Of a stretch of DNA of 23,286 nucleotides, positions 7,232 to 13,935 are shown one piece after another. The position numbers were made by a program, and so were the translations under genes. Source of the stretch: JOPF136 sp035517515 (GTDB lineage: Bacteria; Acidobacteriota; Terriglobia; Acidiferrales; UBA7541). The stretch spans positions 1 to 23,286 of the forward strand of contig DATIYQ010000278.1 of assembly GCA_035517515.1 (NCBI GenBank), written 5' to 3'. The notes under the pieces were generated by a model. The model was not told the origin of the DNA. It worked only from the letters and a program-made list of their open reading frames with translations, and did no database searches. Position 1 is the stretch's first letter; each line of letters opens with the position of its first letter.

Positions 7232-7594
7232 ATGGAAACTCCCTACAACGCGTCGCTCTTGGATCATTTCCAGCACCCCCGCAATGCTGGCGACCTGCCC
7301 CTGGCCACCGCGCGGGTCGAGGTGAGCAACCCCGCCTGTGGCGACGTGTTGCGCCTGGCCGCGCGGGTCGAACATGGGCGTGTCGTCGAGGCGCGTTTCA
7401 AAACCCAGGGCTGCGTGGCCTCCATCGCCGCCGGTTCCTGGCTTACCGAATGGATGCATGGCAAGCCGGTGGGAGATTTGCGCGCGCTCAACCCCGGTTC
7501 GGTCGCCGAGGGACTGGGCGGACTGGCCCCGGCCTCCTTCCACGCCGCCGAGCTGGCCTGCGACGCCCTTCGCGCTCTCCTCGCCCTCCTGTAG
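7232..7594 (+). CDS. NifU/IscU-like Fe-S cluster scaffold with altered third cysteine
   Basis: The product has 120 residues, slightly shorter than IscU (about 128). It matches the scaffold family, which assembles Fe-S clusters in the cytoplasm for transfer to apoproteins: YNASLLDHFQHPRNAG at the N-terminus, NPACGD with ligand Cys36 and Asp38, KTQGCVASIAAGSWLTEW with Cys61, and the last helix SFHAAELACDALRALL. In IscU/NifU the last helix reads HC followed by SxLAEDA, with the third ligand cysteine right after the histidine. Here His104 is kept, that position is Ala105, and a cysteine appears instead at 110, about one helical turn further. No IscS, IscA or SufBCD gene is near. The start has a modest GGAATCGGA site. 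The TAG stop is the first base triplet of a tandem repeat. Confidence 0.85.
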   Translation: METPYNASLLDHFQHPRNAGDLPLATARVEVSNPACGDVLRLAARVEHGRVVEARFKTQGCVASIAAGSWLTEWMHGKPVGDLRALNPGSVAEGLGGLAPASFHAAELACDALRALLALL

Positions 7595-7797
7595 CCCCGC
7601 GCTTGCCGCGCGCTTGATTTCGTACCGCCCGCATCTTGCCGGCGTTTTTCCTTGCGTTCCTCCGGCTGGCAGCTTTTTTCGCCTGCGCTGTTCTCGTAGG
7701 GCCCAGCTTGCCGGCCCTTAATTTTGTACCGCCGGCATCCTGCCGGCGTTTTTCTCTGCATCCGGCCGGCTCCTGCCTGTTTTTTCTGGAAGTGTTT
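7591..7797 (+). repeat. Tandem duplication of about 105 bases in a convergent spacer
   Basis: Unit A (7591 to about 7680) and unit B (7696 to about 7797) share GTAG, a GCTTGCCG block, GTACCGCC, GCATC, TTGCCGGCG/CTGCCGGCG and GTTTTTC in the same order. Unit B has a perfect GCCGGCA-TCC-TGCCGGC hairpin (7731-7747) followed by GTTTTTC, which resembles a factor-independent terminator; unit A has the same hairpin with one mismatch. Unit B also folds AGGGCC (7698-7703) with GGCCCT (7713-7718). Unit A begins at the stop codon of the NifU-like gene. Confidence 0.6.
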
Positions 7798-7809
7798 TCT
7801 CGTTCGGTC

Positions 7810-8454
7810 CTACGTCAGCTTTACCGCAGCGCGCGCCAGCGCCTCGGGATCATCCAGATTCTGCACCACACCTTCTTCCTTGGTGGGAATCTCCAGCAGG
7901 TCAGCCTGATGCGCCCAGACCACCGCCCGCGCGCCCACATTCTCCGGCGCCGCGAGAATCTCCGGATAAAGTCGCGCCCCGAAGATCACCGGATGCCCCC
8001 GGTGGCCCTCCCACGTGGGCATGACGATGAGTTTGTCCTGCGCGCGGAACGCCTTCACCAGCAGGTCCACCAGGTGCGCGGAAACCAGTGGATGGTCCAC
8101 CGGACACAACAGGATTCCGTCCGTGGCGCCTTCTGATAGGCTGCGCAGTCCGGCTTGGATCGAGGAGAGCTGCCCCTTCGGCCAATCGCGATTGATCACC
8201 ACCGCTTCCGGCGCCAGCCCGGCGGCGCGCTGGATTTCATCCGCGCCCGCCCCCAGCACCACCCGCCGGATCCCGATTCCCGGATGCGCCGTCACCCGCA
8301 GCAGATGGCCAAGAAATGTGGTCCCCTGGCAGGCCAGCAACGCCTTCGGCCTTCCCATTCGCCGCGATTCCCCAGCCGCGAGAATGATCGCTGCAAGCGT
8401 TTTCCTCGGTGCAGGCGGCTTCGGCTGGGCAGATTGCCCAGCGGCCGGTTTCAT
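7810..8454 (-). CDS. MocA/MobA-like nucleotidyltransferase (molybdenum cofactor cytidylyltransferase-like)
   Basis: From the ATG at 8452-8454 the product has 214 residues, about the normal size for MocA. The signature LAAGESRRMGRPK (residues 25-37) binds the nucleotide, and LLCPVDHP (around 115-122) carries the metal-binding aspartate of the GT-A-like fold. MocA attaches CMP to molybdopterin for xanthine- and CO-dehydrogenase-type hydroxylases; MobA attaches GMP. The neighbour upstream on the same strand is xdhC-like, which favours a role in Mo-hydroxylase maturation. The reading frame stays open for another 93 codons upstream, but that part is rich in P, K, Q and E and reads through a dispersed CTC-rich repeat, so I take 8454. 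The ribosome site there is weak, and a longer N-terminus cannot be excluded. No Mo-hydroxylase gene is in the window. Confidence 0.82.
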   Translation of the reverse strand: MKPAAGQSAQPKPPAPRKTLAAIILAAGESRRMGRPKALLACQGTTFLGHLLRVTAHPGIGIRRVVLGAGADEIQRAAGLAPEAVVINRDWPKGQLSSIQAGLRSLSEGATDGILLCPVDHPLVSAHLVDLLVKAFRAQDKLIVMPTWEGHRGHPVIFGARLYPEILAAPENVGARAVVWAHQADLLEIPTKEEGVVQNLDDPEALARAAVKLT

Positions 8455-8534
8455 TTGACCCGGTTTCGTTTCCCCTGATTTTGTTTGACCGGGTTCGGCC
8501 TGCGCCGGTTTCGGTTGAGAAGGTTCAGCGATCT

Positions 8535-8620
8535 GCTCTTCTCCTTCGCGCTCTCTGCCTCTTCGCGCCTTTGCTAGGAACTCTACTCTCCTCGTGCCTT
8601 TTAACCCTTCACCGCGAGTC
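8535..8620. repeat. CTC/GCG-rich degenerate repeat between xdhC and mocA
   Basis: The 208 bases between xdhC and mocA hold a pyrimidine-rich run of units such as CTTCTCC, CTCTCTGCC and CTCTTCGCGCC. The same texture occurs at 12471-12553 and 13777-13819, in other intergenic spacers. Nearer to mocA lie repeated CCGGTTTCG / CCGGGTTCG motifs. Confidence 0.4.
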
Positions 8621-8662
8621 CCCCCTGGAAGCGCCGGTGAAATCGTTCGCGATTCTCGCCCC

Positions 8663-9478
8663 TCAGCGCTGGGCCGCCGTCTCTGCTTGTAGCGATTTGT
8701 GCCGCGCCGAATCCGCGTTCCGCCGCACCGCAATCAATTCCGCCGCGATACTCACTGCAATCTCCTCCGGCGTAAGCGCCCCGATCTCCAGCCCCACCGG
8801 CGCGTACACCCGCGCGAATTTCTCCGCCGCGATGCCTTCCTTCTCCAGCGCGTGATACACGGAGAGCACTTTGCGCCGGCTGCCGATCATGCCGATGTAG
8901 CGCGCCTCCGTGTTCACCGCCCAGCGCAGCACGTCCATATCGTCTTTGTGCCCGCGGGTCACAATCACCAGGTACGTGGCGGCGTGTGGCCGCAGCTTCC
9001 CAAACGCCTCCGCATAGCTCGCGTAAATCTCTTGCGCCATCGGAAATCGTTCCGCGTTCGCAAATGTTTCGCGGTCGTCCACCACCCCGATGGCAAATCC
9101 CGCCAGTTGTGCCGCGCGCGCCAGCGCTGTGGAAACGTGCCCCGCTCCGAAAATGTACAGCATGGGTTGGGGGAGGATCGGCTCCACGTAAACCTCCAGG
9201 GTGCCGCCGCAAATCAGCCCGCTGTCGTTCCCGGCTTCATGATTCAGGCTGAAGGTAAGTTTCCGCGGCGTCTCGGTGCGCAGCACTTCTTTCGCCGCGG
9301 CCCACACGTCCGCCTCCACGCATCCCCCGCCCACGGTTCCAGCGATGGAACCATCTTCGCGCACCAGCATCCGGGAACTTTCGTAACTGGGGATCGAACC
9401 ATTGGTATGAATAATGGTAGCCAGCGCCGCCCGCTGTCCGGCGCGCCGCATTCTTACGATCTCTTCAAAAAGGTCCAT
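8663..9478 (-). CDS. xdhC: XdhC/CoxI-family molybdenum hydroxylase maturation protein
   Basis: The product has 271 residues. XdhC-type proteins bind the molybdenum cofactor, help add its terminal sulfur and deliver it to xanthine dehydrogenase or related hydroxylases in the cytoplasm. The N-terminal XdhC/CoxI domain has TVGGGCVEADVW (about 48-59) and GLICGGTLEVYVEP (about 87-100); the C-terminal Rossmann domain starts at LYIFGAGHVSTAL (about 107-119) and continues with VVDDR and the late IGSRRK block. All are typical. The ATG at 9476-9478 gives the usual MDLFEEIVRMRRAG beginning; the 28 residues further upstream are atypical and lie over an operator-like inverted repeat. The gene is followed 208 bases later by a mocA-like gene on the same strand, a standard pairing, and diverges from the membrane TPR gene. 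Confidence 0.88.
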   Translation of the reverse strand: MDLFEEIVRMRRAGQRAALATIIHTNGSIPSYESSRMLVREDGSIAGTVGGGCVEADVWAAAKEVLRTETPRKLTFSLNHEAGNDSGLICGGTLEVYVEPILPQPMLYIFGAGHVSTALARAAQLAGFAIGVVDDRETFANAERFPMAQEIYASYAEAFGKLRPHAATYLVIVTRGHKDDMDVLRWAVNTEARYIGMIGSRRKVLSVYHALEKEGIAAEKFARVYAPVGLEIGALTPEEIAVSIAAELIAVRRNADSARHKSLQAETAAQR

Positions 9479-9511
9479 ATGAATCTTGAAAGAGAGCCTA
9501 CGTTGCAGAAA

Positions 9512-9551
9512 TGGGACTGTCAATTGCGGCCTACTGTCCCAATTTCGGGAC
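9512..9551. promoter_or_regulatory. Operator-like GTCCC/GGGAC inverted repeats upstream of xdhC
   Basis: GTCCC-AATTTC-GGGAC (9536-9551) is a perfect inverted repeat, and a third half-site TGGGAC lies at 9512-9517. They lie 34-73 bases before the xdhC start, where a regulator could act on xdhC or on the divergent gene. No regulator is encoded next to it. Confidence 0.4.
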
Positions 9552-9579
9552 CGCAGACACACTCAAATCTGCACTTTCT

Positions 9580-9591
9580 GATGAATTCATC
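9580..9591. promoter_or_regulatory. Perfect 12-base palindrome in the divergent spacer
   Basis: GATGAATTCATC (9580-9591) reads the same on both strands. Further right, AGTCTG (9654-9659) and CAGACT (9666-9671) form another inverted repeat. Both lie in the 269-base spacer between xdhC and the TPR gene; a binding role is only a guess. Confidence 0.3.
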
Positions 9592-9747
9592 TGCCAGCTA
9601 ACCTTTGCGCAAGATGTCCCGTCCTATTTTGTGATTTGCCGATTGCGGGGAAAAGTCTGAGTGGACAGACTGCGGGGCACAGAGTCCGCTGTCTTCGTTC
9701 GCCGGGCTGGCGCTGGAGCGCATCCCTTGTGATCGAGTGAAGGCCGG

Positions 9748-11862
9748 TTGGCCGCCGGAGGGATGCCCTTGAGCACGGGACGCGCCAGGAGAAAGCATCC
9801 GGCAAAACAAGGCGCGCCGACGGTGGCGTCTCCCCCTGCACGGGACACGCGTTCCAGACTTGTGCGCACGCCGGCCCTCAAGGCTCGGCTGGCTGTCACG
9901 GTTGTAGTGTTGTCCCTCATTGCGATCCTTCCCTATGCCAACACTCTCCGCAACGGCTTCGTTTGGGATGACCATCAGCAGGTGGTGATGAATTCCAGTC
10001 TGCGCCCGGAAACTTCCCTGGCGCGTCTGGCGGCGCCAAACGTGTGGGGTTTCTCTCGCCAGGGCTCCCGGCCGAGTGTCAATTATTACCGTCCATTGCA
10101 GATGCTGGCCTACCGGCTCACCACCGCGGGTTTCGGATTCGATGCCTCCGCCTTTCACGCCGTCAATGTGGCTTTTCACCTGATTGTGGTTCTTCTGGCG
10201 TGCGCGGTTTTTCATGCGCTTCTCGGCCGGTGGGACCTGTCCTTTGCGGCGGCGGCCCTCTTTGCGGTGCACCCGATCCATTCCGAGGCGGTGGACTGGA
10301 TTGCGGCGTTGCCGGATCTCGGATGCACGCTGTGCTTCCTGCTGGCGTTCCTGTGTTTTGCTCGCGCGCGAGATCACAGTTCCATTTCGGCGCAAGGCGC
10401 TCGGATTCGGGGACCATCTCTCGCGCTTTGGGCTGCGTCTTGTACTGCCTTCGCTGCCGCGCTGTTATGGAAGGAGACCGCGATCGTCTTCCCGCTTGTA
10501 GTGATGGTTTTCGTCTGCTGCCGGGACCAGACCATTGTTCCGGCGCGCCGCATCCGCGATGCTTTCACGCTGTCTCTTCCTTACTGGTTCATCCTTTGCG
10601 GGTATGTTTGGTTGCGGCTCCGCGTGCTGGGCTTCGTCGTGACCAGGCAGCGGAACTGGATTCTCCGCCCGTTCGACGTGAGTCTCACAGTGATCACTTT
10701 GCTTTCCTCTTATTTCTGGAAGCTGCTCGCCCCGCTCCACCTCAACGCCTATTACACCTTTGAGCCTGTGCGCACTTTTATGGACCTCCGCGCCATCCTT
10801 GCCATCGTGTTTTTGATCTTCTCAGCGAGCGCCATCCTCTACGGACTGCGCCGGGCGCCCTTGCTTTCGTTTGCGGCGCTCTGGATTGTTCTCACCCTAA
10901 TTCCGGTCCTGAATGTTTACGCCGTCGGCCGTAACGTCTTTGCCGAGCGCTATTTGTATCTTCCCTCTGTAGGATTCTGTTTGTTGATGGTCCTGCTGGC
11001 GGCATGGGCCGGGCGGCCCATCCCCCATCGCTTTCGGGCGCCCACGGCGGCTGTGGTGTCCATCCTCGTGTTGCTGACTTTCGCGGCCCGGACCTTTGCC
11101 CGCAATCCTGATTGGCAAAGCGACGCCACCCTGTTTACGCGAACGCAGCAAGACTCGCCAAATGCGCCCTTTGTTCAAAACATGGTGGCGGCGCTTCAGC
11201 CCAACGACCCCGCGGGACGGATGGTAGCCGAATCCCACTATCTGCGTGCCATGGCCCTGGCGCAGGCGGAGACGCCGCCCAATCGGTTGGAATTGGCGAT
11301 TGGCGGAGAAGGACTGGCCACCATCTATTCCGGCAGGGGAGAATTCGACCGCGCCTTGTCCGTGCTCGCCCAGGTCCGCGCGGAGATTCCAGACGACCCA
11401 GAGATCGATGGCGAGCAGGGACTCATCCTGGCGCAGGTCGGCCGCTGGAGTGAGGCCGAGGCCGCCCTCCGCCGGGCGGTCGCCATCACTCCCAACAACC
11501 CGAATGTGCTCAATGCGCTCGGGCTCATCGCCTGGCAGCATCACGGGCAATTGCCGGAAGCTGCGGAGTATTTCTTAAGGGCGCTCGCCGAGCATACCGA
11601 AGCCGACGACTTCAATGCGTCCCTGCACAATAATCTGGGGGCCGTCTACGGACAACAAAGCCGCTACTCCGAAGCGATCGAGCAGTTCGAGCTGGCCGTT
11701 CAGATTTCGCCGCAGGACCCCGAATACCTGACCAACCTGGCTACGGCCTTCGCCGCCGTCGGCCGCATCGAGGATGCCCGCAGGGAGCTTCAATCCGCGC
11801 TCGCAGCGGCGCCCAACTACAGTCCGGCCCGCCAGGTTCTTCAACAGATCTTGATTCGCTAG
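9748..11862 (+). CDS. TMTC-like GT-C membrane glycosyltransferase with C-terminal TPRs
   Basis: The longest form has 704 residues. After a basic N-tail there are about nine to eleven membrane helices (from residue 47 to about 450), then a soluble tail with about four to five TPR units (about 515-700). Motifs of the TMTC/DUF1736 group are visible: GFVWDD (70-75) with the acidic pair after the first helix, YYRPL (113-117), HPIHSEAVDWIA (175-186), WKETA (241-245) and ERYLYLPS (400-407). Animal TMTC1-4 are O-mannosyltransferases using dolichol-phosphate-mannose; the substrate of bacterial homologues is not known to me. By analogy it would use a polyprenyl-phosphate sugar at the outer face of the membrane. 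The start is uncertain: TTG 9748, ATG 9763 or TTG 9769; GGAGGG at 9757-9762 is best spaced for 9769. It stands alone, divergent from xdhC. Confidence 0.8.
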   Translation: MAAGGMPLSTGRARRKHPAKQGAPTVASPPARDTRSRLVRTPALKARLAVTVVVLSLIAILPYANTLRNGFVWDDHQQVVMNSSLRPETSLARLAAPNVWGFSRQGSRPSVNYYRPLQMLAYRLTTAGFGFDASAFHAVNVAFHLIVVLLACAVFHALLGRWDLSFAAAALFAVHPIHSEAVDWIAALPDLGCTLCFLLAFLCFARARDHSSISAQGARIRGPSLALWAASCTAFAAALLWKETAIVFPLVVMVFVCCRDQTIVPARRIRDAFTLSLPYWFILCGYVWLRLRVLGFVVTRQRNWILRPFDVSLTVITLLSSYFWKLLAPLHLNAYYTFEPVRTFMDLRAILAIVFLIFSASAILYGLRRAPLLSFAALWIVLTLIPVLNVYAVGRNVFAERYLYLPSVGFCLLMVLLAAWAGRPIPHRFRAPTAAVVSILVLLTFAARTFARNPDWQSDATLFTRTQQDSPNAPFVQNMVAALQPNDPAGRMVAESHYLRAMALAQAETPPNRLELAIGGEGLATIYSGRGEFDRALSVLAQVRAEIPDDPEIDGEQGLILAQVGRWSEAEAALRRAVAITPNNPNVLNALGLIAWQHHGQLPEAAEYFLRALAEHTEADDFNASLHNNLGAVYGQQSRYSEAIEQFELAVQISPQDPEYLTNLATAFAAVGRIEDARRELQSALAAAPNYSPARQVLQQILIR

Positions 11863-11927
11863 CCGCCCCTCACGTGTTCCCTTGCGGAGCAGAGCTGTGA
11901 GACAATGCTTGTCGGGGATTTCAATAT

Positions 11928-12467
11928 ATGGCCACCACCCTCGGACCGAATGTCACGCTGGAACGCCCCGGGCTGGAGACCCCCGACCTTGCCGACCAGG
12001 GCTTCCTGTTCACCTCCATGGACACGGTGGTCAACTGGGCGCGCCGCAGCTCCATCTGGCCCATGAGCTTCGGCTTGGCCTGCTGCGCCATCGAGATGAT
12101 GTCCATGTCCGCCTCGCGCTGGGATATCGCGCGCTTCGGTTCCGAAGTCTTCCGCGGCTCGCCTCGCCAGTCCGACCTGATGATCATCGCCGGCCGCGTC
12201 TCCCAGAAAATGGCCCCGGTCATCCGCCGCCTTTACGACCAGATGCCGGAGCCGAAGTGGGTGATTTCCATGGGCGCCTGCGCCACTTCCGGCGGCGTCT
12301 TCGACAACTACGCAATCGTTCAGGGCGTCAACCAGGTGATTCCCGTGGACGTCTACGTTCCCGGCTGTCCCCCGCGGCCGGAAATGCTCATTTACGGGAT
12401 CATGCAGCTTCAGAAGAAAATTGACGTGGACCGCGGCAGCTTCCGCCGCGCCATCAACCTCACCTAG
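11928..12467 (+). CDS. nuoB: NADH-quinone oxidoreductase subunit B (NuoB), stand-alone gene
   Basis: The product has 179 residues. NuoB carries cluster N2, the last Fe-S cluster of complex I, at the junction of the peripheral and membrane arms, and passes electrons to quinone. The four cluster ligands are present: the tandem Cys52-Cys53 (GLACCAIEMM), Cys118 (MGACATSGG) and Cys147 (VPGCPPRPE). The spacings of 65-66 and 29 residues are those of E. coli NuoB. The remaining signatures WPMSFGLACC, RQSDLMIIAGRV and YAIVQGV are canonical, so this is a functional-looking copy and not a hydrogenase small subunit. The ATG at 11928 has a weak GGGGA upstream site. Its neighbours are a TPR membrane protein 65 bases upstream and a convergent ygfZ-like gene; none of nuoA or nuoC-N is here, which is unusual. 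Confidence 0.93.
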   Translation: MATTLGPNVTLERPGLETPDLADQGFLFTSMDTVVNWARRSSIWPMSFGLACCAIEMMSMSASRWDIARFGSEVFRGSPRQSDLMIIAGRVSQKMAPVIRRLYDQMPEPKWVISMGACATSGGVFDNYAIVQGVNQVIPVDVYVPGCPPRPEMLIYGIMQLQKKIDVDRGSFRRAINLT

Positions 12468-12470
12468 CGT

Positions 12471-12553
12471 CTTTCTCCGTCTTCTTCTTCTCTGTGTCCT
12501 CTGCGTCTCTGCGTTTCATTGTTTCCCAACGCAGAGGCATTGAGTACGCAGAG
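12471..12553. repeat. CTCTGCGT inverted repeat between convergent nuoB and ygfZ-like genes
   Basis: CTCTGCGT (12499-12506) and CTCTGCGTT (12507-12515) are answered by AACGCAGAG (12528-12536) and ACGCAGAG (12546-12553). This makes a nine-base stem with a 12-base loop and a second eight-base stem outside it. The units belong to the CTC-rich family also seen at 8535 and 13777. In this convergent position the hairpin may act as a terminator for both genes, though there is no strong T run. Confidence 0.55.
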
Positions 12554-12562
12554 AGGAAACAG

Positions 12563-13690
12563 CTACTCGCACTGCGTGGGGCGGGGCGCATCAGCAGGCG
12601 TCGGCGCAGGGGATTCCAGCACCCGCGCCGTGCCCCCCGCATATTCCAGCGCCGCTCCCGCCGTATTGTGCTCCTTGCGCAGGTAAGCGAAGCCGATCCC
12701 TTTCTTCCGCCCCGGCGAGTAGCTGCTGCTGGTCACCTGCCCCCACTCTTTTCCCTCCGCCAGCAGCTTGGTGCCGCGCTCCGGAGGCGCAGATCCGGAA
12801 AACTCCACCAGCGACAGCCAGCGATTCAGCCGCCCGCGCGAGCGCACCCGCTCCACGATCTCCTGCCCCGTATAGCAGCCTTTGGTGTAGCTGATGTGCG
12901 TCTGCTCTAGCCCCGCCTCGTGGGGGATTACCGTGTCGTCAAAGTCGTAGCTGAACCAGCGCACGCCCGCTTCGATGCGCAGCGCGTTGATCGCCTGCCA
13001 GCCGATGGGTCCGCCTCCGGATTTCCCCGCCGCCACGGCCAGCGCCGCCCAAACGTCGGCCACGGCATTTCGCGGCGCCAGAATCTCCGCCCCCGGCAAT
13101 CCGAAATGGAACTTGCGCAGCACCCGGCAGTTGACCCCGCCAATCACCACTTCCTTGTGGGCGTACGCAGCCGTCGGTGGAGCAGGCATCCGTGCCTGCG
13201 CTCCTGGGATCTCCACTCCGCATGCCGTGGCCAGCGCCTGCTCCGCTCGCGGCCCCTCCAGCGCGCAGCTTGCCCATTGCGCGGAGACGTCTGTCAGCGT
13301 GCAGTCGTCCATGATGATGTATTTGTCCAGCGTCTCGAAGGTTCGTTGGCCGGCCACCGCGTGCGAAAGCAGCAGGAAACGGTCCTCCAGGGCGTACGTC
13401 TCCAGTTCCGCCACGATGTGCCCCTGGGCATTCAGCAGCAGCCCCAGCGCCCCACCGCCCGGCTGGAGCGAACGGATATCACCAGACGTAACTGCGTTCA
13501 GATAGCGCGCCCGGTCCGCCCCGGACAGTTCGAACACCGCATGATAATTGGTGTCGAATAGTGCCGCCGTCTCCCGGCCGCGCGTCCATTCGGATTCGAG
13601 TGGCGAGTAGCCGGCCGGCAGTTCTAGGCCGAAATAGGTGCCCAGCCTGGCCCCGAGGAGGTTGTGTTGTTCACTGAGCGGGCTGGCCAT
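12563..13690 (-). CDS. ygfZ: YgfZ/GcvT-like folate-binding protein
   Basis: The product has 375 residues, longer than E. coli YgfZ (about 326). The family is related to the glycine-cleavage T protein and binds tetrahydrofolate; YgfZ (IBA57 in mitochondria) supports a subset of [4Fe-4S] and radical-SAM enzymes. The YgfZ hallmark is KGCYTGQEIVERVRSRG with Lys270, Cys272 and Glu277, and the N-terminal part shows LFDTNYHAVFELSGADR and LNAVTSGDI (about 45-72) as in GcvT-like domains. A variable loop at 163-171 is encoded by an inserted hairpin (see 13179-13204). The C-terminus ends in a proline-rich tail. The ATG at 13688-13690 is the only reasonable start and has a weak ribosome site. It is convergent with nuoB and divergent from the MBL hydrolase. 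Confidence 0.85.
   Translation of the reverse strand: MASPLSEQHNLLGARLGTYFGLELPAGYSPLESEWTRGRETAALFDTNYHAVFELSGADRARYLNAVTSGDIRSLQPGGGALGLLLNAQGHIVAELETYALEDRFLLLSHAVAGQRTFETLDKYIIMDDCTLTDVSAQWASCALEGPRAEQALATACGVEIPGAQARMPAPPTAAYAHKEVVIGGVNCRVLRKFHFGLPGAEILAPRNAVADVWAALAVAAGKSGGGPIGWQAINALRIEAGVRWFSYDFDDTVIPHEAGLEQTHISYTKGCYTGQEIVERVRSRGRLNRWLSLVEFSGSAPPERGTKLLAEGKEWGQVTSSSYSPGRKKGIGFAYLRKEHNTAGAALEYAGGTARVLESPAPTPADAPRPTQCE
13179..13204. repeat. Hairpin repeat inside the ygfZ-like coding region
   Basis: GGAGCAGGCA (13179-13188) faces TGCCTGCGCTCC (13193-13204), pairing as a seven-base GCAGGCA/TGCCTGC stem plus outer GGA/TCC pairs with a bulge. On the coding strand it encodes residues 163-171, GAQARMPAPP, in a loop between conserved segments and without shifting the frame. 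The appearance is that of a dispersed hairpin tolerated inside a gene. Confidence 0.5.
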
Positions 13691-13776
13691 GTGCGTTTCG
13701 TCTGATGCGCGGCACGCGCCCAGTGTAGCAAACGCCGGGGCCAGCGGTTTGGCTCCTCATCTCTTTGTCCGGGCTG

Positions 13777-13819
13777 CTCCGTGTCCTCCGTATCTCTGTG
13801 TCCTCCGTGTAACTCTTGG
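13777..13819. repeat. CTCCGTGT tandem repeat in the ygfZ / MBL divergent spacer
   Basis: CTCCGTGTC, CTCCGTATC, TCTGTGTC and CTCCGTGTA follow each other with about nine-base periodicity. The texture matches the repeats at 8535-8620 and 12471-12553. The rest of the 245-base spacer (13691-13935) shows no clear promoter. Confidence 0.45.
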
Positions 13820-13935
13820 TTTTCCGCACCATGGAGCACGAGTAACACAGCGTTCATCAAATTTCCTATGCGGAAGCTGCCCCGCCCCCTGCCGCCTGAG
13901 GCGCGGGAGGAGGCGGTGCTATACTTCGCCCCGCC

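Noticed and set aside
7153..7617. A 154-codon frame overlapping the NifU-like gene
   Set aside because: Arg/Gly/Pro-rich shadow; the NifU-like frame has the cluster motifs.
9703..9722. Sigma54-like TGGCGC element before the TMTC-like gene
   Set aside because: The GG-N10 position holds CA and not the required GC.
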